In this document: positions 34,306-41,432 of the stretch, one piece after another
How the letters are laid out: each line of letters opens with the position of its first letter
How positions within the stretch are numbered: the stretch's first letter is position 1
Assembly: GCF_040605635.1 (NCBI RefSeq)
Contig: NZ_JBEXDG010000056.1
Location: 9,846 to 73,845 of the forward strand
Reading direction: 5' to 3'
Origin: Dactylosporangium sp040605635
GTDB taxonomy: Bacteria; Actinomycetota; Actinomycetes; Mycobacteriales; Micromonosporaceae
DNA: 64,000 bases
Notes under the pieces: generated by a model
The model's input: the letters and a program-made list of their open reading frames with translations, nothing else
Told to the model about the DNA's origin: nothing
Databases searched by the model: none
Translations under genes and position numbers: made by a program

Positions 34306-35066
34306 TGGACGTGGACGGAGATGGGCGGGGCATGACGGTCGAGCGGGCGTTCGAGGCGGTCACGGCGGTGGCGGGCCGGCAGGGCGGGCTGATGACGGCC
34401 GCGCAGCTGGAACGTGCCGGCGTCGACCCCGCCATGCGCGCCGAGCTGTATCGCCGGGTGCTGCTGACCAGGGTCGACTGGGACGTGTTCGAGGTCCGCG
34501 GCAGCCCGACCGAGCCGATCGACGCGTATCCCTACGCGGCCTGGCTGGCGCTGCGCCCGGCCGTCTTCGCCTGGGAACGGCCCGGCGCCGGCGGCGATGT
34601 GACCGCCGACGCGGTGCTGTCGCACGAGGCCGCGGCCCGGGCGTGGCGGCTCGGTGCGCCGAGCCTCGGCCGGGTCAGCTTCATCGCACCGGAGCCGCTG
34701 CCCGCGCCGCGCGCGACCCGGGTGCTGGTCGAGACACTGCGCCCGGACGAGGTGACCGTCCATGGCAGGCTCCCGGTCACCGTCGCGCACCGCACGGTCC
34801 TGGATCTCGTCCGCGGTCACATGGACCAGGTGGAGCTCCGCCGGGTCATCACCGACGCGGTCCGGCTCGACCTGGTCGACCTCGCCGGGCTGCACCGGGA
34901 TCTCGTGCCGCTCGCCGCCGCGCACTTCTTCCCCACCGACGGTCCGGAGTTCGCCGGCTGGTTCCTGCCCGACCTCGACGACGCCGCCCTGTCCCCGCGC
35001 AACGCCCGCGCACTCGCGGCGCTGCTGCGGCCCGACAGCCCTGACGGCCCCGGCAGGGTGATCTGA
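34302..35066 (+). CDS. abiEi: AbiEi-type antitoxin (type IV toxin-antitoxin family)
   Basis: 254 residues. The N terminus is a winged helix-turn-helix (GGLMTAAQLERAGVDPAM), followed by the AbiEi core with WDVFEVRGSP, DAVLSHEAAARAWRLG and VTVHGRLPVTVAHRTVLDLV. In AbiE and MenAT systems this protein represses its operon and neutralises the AbiEii/MenT nucleotidyltransferase. Its ATG overlaps the giant gene stop (ATGA), so it is translated together with the protein that contains the AbiEii-like domain. ATG codons at 34305 and 34332 are alternative starts. This is the strongest immunity candidate of the locus. Confidence 0.82.
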   Translation: MMDVDGDGRGMTVERAFEAVTAVAGRQGGLMTAAQLERAGVDPAMRAELYRRVLLTRVDWDVFEVRGSPTEPIDAYPYAAWLALRPAVFAWERPGAGGDVTADAVLSHEAAARAWRLGAPSLGRVSFIAPEPLPAPRATRVLVETLRPDEVTVHGRLPVTVAHRTVLDLVRGHMDQVELRRVITDAVRLDLVDLAGLHRDLVPLAAAHFFPTDGPEFAGWFLPDLDDAALSPRNARALAALLRPDSPDGPGRVI

Positions 35067-35067
35067 C

Positions 35068-36126
35068 GTGCAGGAGCGCTACGAACGGGTGTACTCGGCG
35101 GCGGCGCGGATGCTGACCGAGCACGCCCCGGCAGCCGGCCGTGCGCACTGGCCGCAGGAGCGCCGCAGGCGCTGGTCGGAGCTGGAGATGCTGCTGACCG
35201 CACTGCCGCGCACGACGCTGCCGGGCACCGCCGACCCGGCCTGGCAACTGGCGTCCACAGTGGACGACGACGGCCGCCCGGTCGGGATCGCGGACGCGGT
35301 CCGGGCGTGGGAGCAGCGCATCACCGCGGCGCCGCCGCCCGCCCCGGGCACGGTCGTGGCGATGCCGGGGCTGTGGCACACGCTCGCCGGAGGGCTGCTG
35401 CGTGAGCTCACCGGCCGCCTCGCCCCGGGCCGGCCGGCCGTGACGGTCGGTGCTGCCGGAGGTGAGCTGAGCGCTGTCGCGGCACAGTTCGCCGCCGCGT
35501 TGCGCACCGCGGTCACCGGCGCCCCGCACCCACCCCGGCCGCGCCCGTCGCTGCGCGGACCGCGGCTGCTCGCGACCGGCCTGCCGATGCCGGCCGCCGC
35601 CGACCGCCTCGAAGCGGCCGCGCGGCTCGCCGCGGCGGCCACACCGAGCCCGCGGGAGCTGGCCGGCGGCACCGACTTCAGCGTCCGGTTCGACGCGGCG
35701 GACGCGGCCGCGCAGCTGCTCGGCGGCCTCTACCGCCGCGCCGGCCCGGACTGGCGGGAACGCGCAGAAGGGCTGCACCCGGCCGAGCACCTGGTGTCGT
35801 TCGTCCGCTTCGACGGTGACGTCCCCCGGCCCGTCGGCCTCGCCGAGCGCGCCGCCGGCATCCGGGACCACCTGCGGGACCTGCGCGGGCCGTGGCGGCC
35901 GGGCCCGGACGACCCGGTGCCGCGGTGGTCGCCGCAGCGGGCCTGGGTGGTGCTGCCGGACGTGGTGGCGACCGTCACCGCGGACCTGCTCGACGAGCTG
36001 GCGGTGCGGCTGCGGCCGGGCCGGCAGGTCGGCACCGTGCGGTTCGACACCGAACCGCTGGGGCAGTTCGTGCAGCGGCGCCTGCTGGACGCCGCGATCC
36101 GTGACTGGACGGAGGACGATTGGTGA
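35068..36126 (+). CDS. Unknown 352-residue accessory protein
   Basis: GTG start one base after the AbiEi stop, with GCAGGGTGA upstream, and a stop that overlaps the next start (GTGA). No membrane segment or signal. The sequence is Ala/Leu/Arg-rich, with a Pro-rich loop in the middle (HPPRPRPSLRGP), and ends in WTEDDW. I recognise no family. Its place between a known antitoxin and other small acidic or zinc-ribbon genes suggests an immunity or accessory role to the giant protein, but nothing in the sequence proves it. Confidence 0.7.
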   Translation: MQERYERVYSAAARMLTEHAPAAGRAHWPQERRRRWSELEMLLTALPRTTLPGTADPAWQLASTVDDDGRPVGIADAVRAWEQRITAAPPPAPGTVVAMPGLWHTLAGGLLRELTGRLAPGRPAVTVGAAGGELSAVAAQFAAALRTAVTGAPHPPRPRPSLRGPRLLATGLPMPAAADRLEAAARLAAAATPSPRELAGGTDFSVRFDAADAAAQLLGGLYRRAGPDWRERAEGLHPAEHLVSFVRFDGDVPRPVGLAERAAGIRDHLRDLRGPWRPGPDDPVPRWSPQRAWVVLPDVVATVTADLLDELAVRLRPGRQVGTVRFDTEPLGQFVQRRLLDAAIRDWTEDDW

Positions 36127-36773
36127 CGATCAGTGCTGACCGGCTCGTCGAGTTCGCCAGGCGGCACGTGCTGCGCGACGACGAGACGATCGAGTGGATG
36201 AAGGCCGTCGGCGACGGCACCGACACGCCGGTCGTGGACCTGTCGACGGCGGAGCGCGGGCTGTCGGTGGAGGTCGTGCGCGGGCTGCTGCAGGCCGAGC
36301 GGGCGTCCTTCGTCGCGGCGGTCGTCGCCGTCACCCGCGAGGACGAGGACTTCGACGGCCCGGCGCCGCGGGAGTATCTGCTCATGCGGCACGACGGCAC
36401 CGCGGTCCGCCTCGCCGACGCCGGTGCGGTCGCCGCGCTGGGCGAGCGGGTGCTCTCCGGTGACCTGCCGCCGGCGGCGTATGCGGAGCTGCTCGTGCAC
36501 GGCCAGTGGCGGGGCAGCTGGCCGAAGGAGGTCGTCGGCGACCCGGTCGCGTGGCGCCGCAGATATCCGGCCGGTGCGCCGCTGCCGGACGTCGAACCGC
36601 TGTCGGTGCGACTGGCCGGCGGCACGATGACGCTGACGTTCGCCGCGACCCAGCAGGTGGCGGACCTGTCGGGGCGGTTCGCGCTCTACGTGTCGGTGTG
36701 GTCGGTGTCGGTGCCGCCCGGCGCCCCGGCCACCTGGCAGATGCGGACCGTCGCCGAGTCCGTGCCGGTGTAG
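36123..36773 (+). CDS. Unknown accessory protein, copy A of a duplicated family
   Basis: 216 residues from a GTG that overlaps the previous stop. Typical segments are ETIEWMKAV near the start, DFDGPAPREYLLMRHDGTAV, then GDLPPAAYAELLVHGQWRGSW and VVGDPVAWRRRYP. The protein at 37957 has the same segments in the same order (EVEGPAPQDVFLLRTDGEA; GDLDPVAYAEVLASCQWPGGW; VVTDPAAWRGEHP), so the two are paralogues. No known domain. Repeated, diverging copies near a polymorphic toxin often are immunity proteins; here that is inference. Confidence 0.7.
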   Translation: MTISADRLVEFARRHVLRDDETIEWMKAVGDGTDTPVVDLSTAERGLSVEVVRGLLQAERASFVAAVVAVTREDEDFDGPAPREYLLMRHDGTAVRLADAGAVAALGERVLSGDLPPAAYAELLVHGQWRGSWPKEVVGDPVAWRRRYPAGAPLPDVEPLSVRLAGGTMTLTFAATQQVADLSGRFALYVSVWSVSVPPGAPATWQMRTVAESVPV

Positions 36774-36785
36774 AGGGAGGTTGCG

Positions 36786-37313
36786 ATGCTGGTCGCGCGG
36801 TCGGTGACCGAGTGCCATCTGTACATGGCCCTGCACCCCTGTGAGGGTTGCGGCGAGTGGGACTTCCCGTGGTCGCGGCACGACCGCGGGCCGGGTCCGC
36901 GGTCGGCCTACGAAGGGCCCTGCCCGTCGTGCGGCGCGTCCCGCCGGTTCGAGTTCGTGCTCGCGCCGGATGCGGTGCCGCCGCCGGCCTACGGGGGACC
37001 GGAACCGTCCCGGATCATCGACCCGGGCGAGTTCCTTGCGATGAGCGAACGGGCGGCCCGGCACGCGGCCGTCCCTGCGGACGCGTCCGGGCCTCGCCGC
37101 GAAGACGCGCGCACCGCCGCCTCCGACGCGCTCGCCGCCGTGGAGGAGGTGCTGAAGTTCGTGCCGCCGGACGCTTCCGCGGTGCCGGCTTCGGCGTTCA
37201 CGTCGGAGCCGGGACGGGCGAGGTACGCCGCGGATCCGGCCGCCTTCACCCGCGAACGCCTGCAGGAGCGCATCGAGGCGTGCCGGCAGATGCTGCTGAC
37301 GCTGACGGGCTGA
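36786..37313 (+). CDS. Zinc-ribbon accessory protein, copy B of a duplicated family
   Basis: 175 residues, ATG with GGGAGG six bases upstream. Two CxxC knuckles, HPCEGCGEWDF and GPCPSCGASRRFEF, spaced by about 25 residues, form a zinc ribbon in the N-terminal third. The rest has EPSRIIDPGEFLAMSERAAR and a C-terminal helix VEEVLKFVPPDASAVP. The minus-strand neighbour at 37330 has every one of these segments, so the two are paralogues in inverted orientation. Unknown function; the ribbon may mediate binding to a partner. Confidence 0.75.
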   Translation: MLVARSVTECHLYMALHPCEGCGEWDFPWSRHDRGPGPRSAYEGPCPSCGASRRFEFVLAPDAVPPPAYGGPEPSRIIDPGEFLAMSERAARHAAVPADASGPRREDARTAASDALAAVEEVLKFVPPDASAVPASAFTSEPGRARYAADPAAFTRERLQERIEACRQMLLTLTG

Positions 37314-37329
37314 CCGCCCGATCGCGCGG

Positions 37330-37893
37330 TCAGCGGGTGGCGAAGCCGTCGGAGAGCTCCCGGTATGTCCGCTGGACCGCTTCCAGCCGGATCTTGCGGA
37401 ACCTGCCCGGCTCGGCGTCGTGCACCGACCGCCCGCGCTCGGTCCACAGCGCGTGGACGGGGACGGCGTCGGCGCCCGGCGGGACGAACTTGATCGCCTC
37501 GCCGACGGCGGCGGCCGCGATCCGCAGGTCGATCAGCGCCTGCCGGCGCTGCTCGGCGGTCATCTCCTCGTCCGGCTCGGCGGGCGTGTTGCGGATGATG
37601 AGGTCGGCCACCCACAGCCACTCACCCGCGTCGATGATCTCCGACGCGCCGCCGTCGACGCCGAAGGCCGGCTCCGCCTCGTCGGGGAGCGTCACCTGCT
37701 CCGGCAGGCGGAACGTGAACTCCCGCCCGGTGCCGCAGCGCGGGCACGGCCCCGCATATCGGCTGGCGAGGTCGTCACCGACGACCACGACGGAGCTCGG
37801 CGGGGTGAAGCGGGTCTCGCCGCACGTCTCACACGGGTGCAACTCGATGAACAGGTGTGCCTCGACGTTCGTGCGTGCCAGTCGCAGGACCAT
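37330..37893 (-). CDS. Zinc-ribbon accessory protein, copy B'
   Basis: 187 residues from the ATG at 37893 (AAGG eight bases upstream); a GTG at 37911 is possible. Zinc knuckles HPCETCGETRF and GPCPRCGTGREF, then SEIIDAGEWLWVADLIIRN and AVGEAIKFVPPGADAVP, matching the gene at 36786 throughout. The two converge with 16 bases between stops. This copy is read divergently from 37957, so the A-B pair at 36123-37313 and this A'-B' pair have the same members in a rearranged order. Confidence 0.75.
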   Translation of the reverse strand: MVLRLARTNVEAHLFIELHPCETCGETRFTPPSSVVVVGDDLASRYAGPCPRCGTGREFTFRLPEQVTLPDEAEPAFGVDGGASEIIDAGEWLWVADLIIRNTPAEPDEEMTAEQRRQALIDLRIAAAAVGEAIKFVPPGADAVPVHALWTERGRSVHDAEPGRFRKIRLEAVQRTYRELSDGFATR

Positions 37894-37956
37894 GCCGACG
37901 ACCTTACTCACGCTACGCTTGCCCACGGCAGTCGACGGGCGGACGCGAGGCAGACG

Positions 37957-38619
37957 ATGGTCACTGGTGGGGTGTTGCTGGATCTCCTGCGACGGTTCGT
38001 GTTCTTCGACGACGAGACCGTCGTGTGGAGCAAGGACTACGCGCCGCATCCCGCACTCGCCGTCGAGACCAGCGACCGGCTGTTCAACGTCCGGGTCGTG
38101 CCCGACCTGCTGCGCGTCGGTGCGGCACCGTGGGTCGAAGCGCTCGTCGTGGCGATCCGCGAGGACCAGGAGGTCGAGGGCCCGGCGCCGCAGGACGTCT
38201 TCCTGCTGCGCACCGACGGCGAGGCCCTGCACCTGCGTGACCCAGGCACCGTCGCCGCGCTCGGTGCGCTCGTCGTCACCGGCGACCTCGACCCGGTGGC
38301 GTATGCGGAGGTGCTCGCCTCGTGCCAGTGGCCGGGCGGCTGGTTCAAACAGGTCGTGACCGATCCGGCCGCGTGGCGCGGCGAGCATCCGCCGGAGGCG
38401 GACCTGCCGCAGGTGGAGGCACCGCGGGTACGGGACACGGATGACGCGACGCAACTGACGTTCTTCGCGTCCCGGCAGACCACCGAGGTCGTCGGCGGCA
38501 GGCCGGTGCTCGACGTGAGCCGGTGGGCCGTCCGGATCCCGAAGGCTCCCCACGGCGCGCCCGCGGCGTGGGACCGTGAGGCGGTGGCCGACGCCGTGCC
38601 ACTGGCGCCGCCGTGGTGA
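37957..38619 (+). CDS. Unknown accessory protein, copy A' of a duplicated family
   Basis: 220 residues, ATG with GAGG six bases upstream. Paralogue of the protein at 36123: FFDDETVVWSKDY, EVEGPAPQDVFLLRTDGEA, GDLDPVAYAEVLASCQWPGG and FKQVVTDPAAW line up in order. Its stop overlaps the GTG of the next gene. The divergent 63-base gap to the minus-strand zinc-ribbon gene must hold both promoters. Function unknown. Confidence 0.7.
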   Translation: MVTGGVLLDLLRRFVFFDDETVVWSKDYAPHPALAVETSDRLFNVRVVPDLLRVGAAPWVEALVVAIREDQEVEGPAPQDVFLLRTDGEALHLRDPGTVAALGALVVTGDLDPVAYAEVLASCQWPGGWFKQVVTDPAAWRGEHPPEADLPQVEAPRVRDTDDATQLTFFASRQTTEVVGGRPVLDVSRWAVRIPKAPHGAPAAWDREAVADAVPLAPPW

Positions 38620-38927
38620 CGAACGGAGACGCCGTGGGGGAGTTCGTCCTCGCCGGGGAGGCCAGCGGTGAGCGCCTGGACGATCCGGGCCGCCGCCAGC
38701 GGTATCTGCGGTATCTGCGCGCCGGTGCGCCCGTCGGCGGCGGCTACCGCACCGACGGCCATTGGATCTGGGCACCGGCCTTGGCCGAGCGTCTGGAGCG
38801 CGAGCACCTGCTGCCCGAGCCGCCGTTCGCCGGGCACATCCTGCGCTACGGGTTCATGTGCCCGCCGGTCACCACGGCGACGGCCGATCAGGCCAGGGCC
38901 GCCCTGGCGCAGCTGCTGCGAGGCTGA
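38616..38927 (+). CDS. Small unknown accessory protein
   Basis: 103 residues, GTG overlapping the previous stop (GTGA; a second GTG at 38613). Segments: RRQRYLRYLRAGAPVGGGYR, DGHWIWAPALAERLEREHLL and AGHILRYGFMCPPVT. No domain recognised. Tight coupling with the duplicated family protein suggests they act together. Confidence 0.6.
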   Translation: MTNGDAVGEFVLAGEASGERLDDPGRRQRYLRYLRAGAPVGGGYRTDGHWIWAPALAERLEREHLLPEPPFAGHILRYGFMCPPVTTATADQARAALAQLLRG

Positions 38928-38931
38928 CGGG

Positions 38932-39387
38932 TCAGCGGGATGCTGACGGCGCGGGCGAGCCGGCCTTCGGTGTCGTGACGGTGCCGGTGAGCTTCGCCTC
39001 GCACCGCGGACTCAGCGAGTGCTGCTGGGCGACGATCGAGCCGTCGACCGACAGGATGCACTGCAGCTGCGGGATCTGCGCGCCGATCACAGTGTCGCCG
39101 TCCGGGGCGGCGTTGCCGCCGAGGACCACGGTCGTGACGTCCGGATACACCACGTCGACCTGCTTGCTCCAGGTCGACTGCGGGGTGTCGAACGACACCG
39201 ACGCGCCCCGACCGTCGGTGTAGGCACCGACGATCTTCAATCCGGGGCCGCCGGAATGGAACAGCTCGTAGGTCACCGTGTGGGTCACCTTCGCCGCCGG
39301 CGACGGGCTCCCCGCCGGTGAGTTGCAGCCGCTCAGCGCACCCGCCGCCACCAGCAGTGCGGCGACCGGCGGTGCGACCCGTAGCAT
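38932..39387 (-). CDS. Secreted lipoprotein, MmpS-like
   Basis: 151 residues. ATG with GGGGAG seven bases upstream. The N terminus is a lipoprotein signal: hydrophobic AALLVAAGALSGC with a lipobox (LSGC), then a Ser/Pro-rich linker. The mature domain has HTVTYELFHSG, VSFDTPQSTWSKQVDVV and LQCILSVDGSIVAQQ, a beta-sandwich pattern like MmpS-family accessory proteins (TVTYEV, PWSK, CxIxVDG). The probable place is the outer face of the membrane. It is the only secreted protein among the small accessory genes and could protect the cell surface. Confidence 0.65.
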   Translation of the reverse strand: MLRVAPPVAALLVAAGALSGCNSPAGSPSPAAKVTHTVTYELFHSGGPGLKIVGAYTDGRGASVSFDTPQSTWSKQVDVVYPDVTTVVLGGNAAPDGDTVIGAQIPQLQCILSVDGSIVAQQHSLSPRCEAKLTGTVTTPKAGSPAPSASR

Positions 39388-39465
39388 GCGTGAACTCCCC
39401 GTGGTAGCCGACGACCGACCGGGGTAGCTTAACCTCGATGCCTCCTGACGGGGAAGGAGCGGTCG

Positions 39466-40470
39466 ATGATCGCCGGTGGCCGGCACGCGTTCCAGGTGCT
39501 GCACCCGGGCTCACCCGTGCTGCGGGTGCGCTACCGGGCGGGGATCGTCGTGGACGCGCACGGATTTCCCGACTGGGTCCCGTATGCGCGGGCCGTCGTG
39601 CAGCTGCCACCGGTCCGTGACGACCTCGGCGCCCATGCCAACCGTGTCGTGGACGTGCTCGCCGCCAACCGTGTGCTCGCCGGCACCGACCCGCTCTATG
39701 CGGACGCCCCGGCCGGCGGTGGACCGGCCGGCTGGACGTGGGCGCACCTGCCGGTCGTCACACCCGGCGCGCCGCGGCGGGCCGCGCTGGTGCCGATCGA
39801 GCTGCACGGCGCGCACCGGCACCTCGGCGGCGTGAGCACCGCCCGCACCGACCGGACCCGCCGCTATCTCGGCGAGCCGGGCCGGTGGCCGGTGCCGAGC
39901 CGGGTCGAGGCGACTGTCGCCGACGACGCGCTCACGAAGGTGGAGGAGCACCTCGGCCATGCGTTGCCGGCGGACTACCGTCAGTATCTGCGCGACAGCA
40001 ACGGTGGCGGCCCGCACGTCGCGGTCGTGCACGTCGGTCTTGGGTTCGTCGCCGACCAGCCGATGTTCGGCGTGGCCCGGCCTGACGCGCTGCAGGACCT
40101 GCTCTACGCCAACGCCTGGTTCGGTGACCGGTTCACCACCGACTACGTCGCGGCCGGCTACGTCCAGGGCGGGCTGATCGCGGTGAAGGTGCGTGGCGAG
40201 GCAACCGGCTCCGTGTGGTGGTTCGACGACGACGACCCGCGGGCCAAGGACGACGACACCGCCGAGGACGTGTGCGAGCGGCTACTGCACCACTGCGCCG
40301 ACGACTTCAAGGTTTTCTGGCAGATGCTGTGCGAGCCGCCGGAGCCGCTGCGGGCGGCGGCCGCGGCTGCCGACGTGACACAGCTGCACCCGGACCGGAT
40401 GGGCGCGGCGCTGCCGGCCGCGAAACGCCCCACCGGCCCGCAACCGGCGAGCGGAGGAGCGACCCGATGA
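39466..40470 (+). CDS. WHH-like nuclease domain fused to a SUKH (SMI1/KNR4) immunity domain
   Basis: 334 residues, ATG with AAGGAG. The N-terminal half (1-140) reads DAHGFPDWVPYARAVVQL, then GWTWAHLPVV and LVPIELHGAHRHLGG. This is the layout of WHH-type HNH/ENDO VII toxin nucleases (GFPDFSPYA, GYTWHH, MQLVP..LH....H.GG), except that the first His of WHH is Ala. The C-terminal half has LTKVEEHLGHALPADYRQYLR, GYVQGGLIAVKV and SVWWFDDDDPRAKDD, a SMI1/KNR4 domain of the SUKH immunity superfamily, which typically neutralises such nucleases. Thus one protein joins a probably weakened toxin domain and its immunity domain. The stop overlaps the next start (ATGA). Confidence 0.72.
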   Translation: MIAGGRHAFQVLHPGSPVLRVRYRAGIVVDAHGFPDWVPYARAVVQLPPVRDDLGAHANRVVDVLAANRVLAGTDPLYADAPAGGGPAGWTWAHLPVVTPGAPRRAALVPIELHGAHRHLGGVSTARTDRTRRYLGEPGRWPVPSRVEATVADDALTKVEEHLGHALPADYRQYLRDSNGGGPHVAVVHVGLGFVADQPMFGVARPDALQDLLYANAWFGDRFTTDYVAAGYVQGGLIAVKVRGEATGSVWWFDDDDPRAKDDDTAEDVCERLLHHCADDFKVFWQMLCEPPEPLRAAAAAADVTQLHPDRMGAALPAAKRPTGPQPASGGATR

Positions 40471-41396
40471 CCGACCCCGACCCTGACCAGCAGCCTCCGC
40501 AGTGGGAGCCGGCGAACGAGACCGAGCGCGCCCTCGCCAAGGCCCTCGCCGACGGCGACCAGCAGGCGTTCTTCGGCATCATCGCCTCCGCCGAGCTCTA
40601 CCTGCCGCAGGTCGGCCAGGAGGAGTCCGAGGAGCAGACGTTCATCACCGCGGAGCTGTTCGGTCAGACCGTCCTGGTGGTGTACACGTCGCTGGAAGGA
40701 CTGACGGCCTCGGTCGCCGGGGTCGCCGACGCGTACACGGCCACCACCTACCAGGAGCTGCTCGAGCGGTGGCCGCAGCCGGAGTGGCGGCTGGCGGTCA
40801 ACCCGGGCTATCCGATCGACGCGTATCTGCCCGTGGAGGCGGTCGGGGCGGCGGCGAAGGGCGACGTCAAGCTGCCGACCGCCGCCCAGGTAATCGTCGC
40901 CGGGTTCGCCGAGGACGAGCAGGCCACGCAGATCTTCGACACCGACACGGTCCTGCGTGACGCCGCCGAGCGCAACGATCCCGGCACGTACATCGACACC
41001 CTGCTCGACTCGACCGTCGTCGTGCCGACCGCGCACGCCGTCGAGGACCCCGAGCAGCTGCTCGACCAGCAGGACTGGTGGCGTCCCGCCGGGACGGAGC
41101 AGGAGCCGGTCCTGGAGGTCTTCACGTCGGAGGAGGCGTTCTTCGCGGCGTTCCCGATGGCCCGCACCGATCCCGCGACCGGCCGGGTGCACAGCGTGAC
41201 GATGCCGTTCGTGCTGCTGCTCGGCGTGTGGCCGCAGGACTCCGCCCTCGCCGTCAACCCGCGCACCGACTTCGGGATCGAGCTGCCGGCGCAGGACGTG
41301 CAGGCGCTGCTGCTGTGGGAGCCTGAGGACCCCGCCGCGGGCACGACCACCACCACGCACGAGCGCGATGAGGTGTGGGTGCACGGTGGTCTATAG
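40467..41396 (+). CDS. SseB-family protein with two SseB-like domains
   Basis: 309 residues, ATG overlapping the SUKH gene stop. Two similar halves: TERALAKALADGDQQAFFGI with AELYLPQVG and VVYTSLEGL, then VLRDAAERNDPGTYIDTLLD with STVVVPTA and LEVFTSEEAFFAAF; each ends with a segment like RLAVNPGYPIDAYLP / LAVNPRTDFGIELPA. This is the SseB N-terminal fold in duplicate, common beside type VII genes of actinobacteria, where its role is not established. No signal peptide. It precedes the EccC gene by 36 bases that contain GGGGAGG. Confidence 0.8.
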   Translation: MTDPDPDQQPPQWEPANETERALAKALADGDQQAFFGIIASAELYLPQVGQEESEEQTFITAELFGQTVLVVYTSLEGLTASVAGVADAYTATTYQELLERWPQPEWRLAVNPGYPIDAYLPVEAVGAAAKGDVKLPTAAQVIVAGFAEDEQATQIFDTDTVLRDAAERNDPGTYIDTLLDSTVVVPTAHAVEDPEQLLDQQDWWRPAGTEQEPVLEVFTSEEAFFAAFPMARTDPATGRVHSVTMPFVLLLGVWPQDSALAVNPRTDFGIELPAQDVQALLLWEPEDPAAGTTTTTHERDEVWVHGGL

Positions 41397-41432
41397 GATT
41401 GGCCGCGCTGGCCAGACTGGGGAGGCAGGCAC

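Noticed and set aside
37330..38775. One long 481-codon minus-strand gene
   Set aside because: Only the part up to the ATG at 37893 resembles a protein (zinc-ribbon family). The upstream extension is antisense to the real plus-strand gene at 37957.
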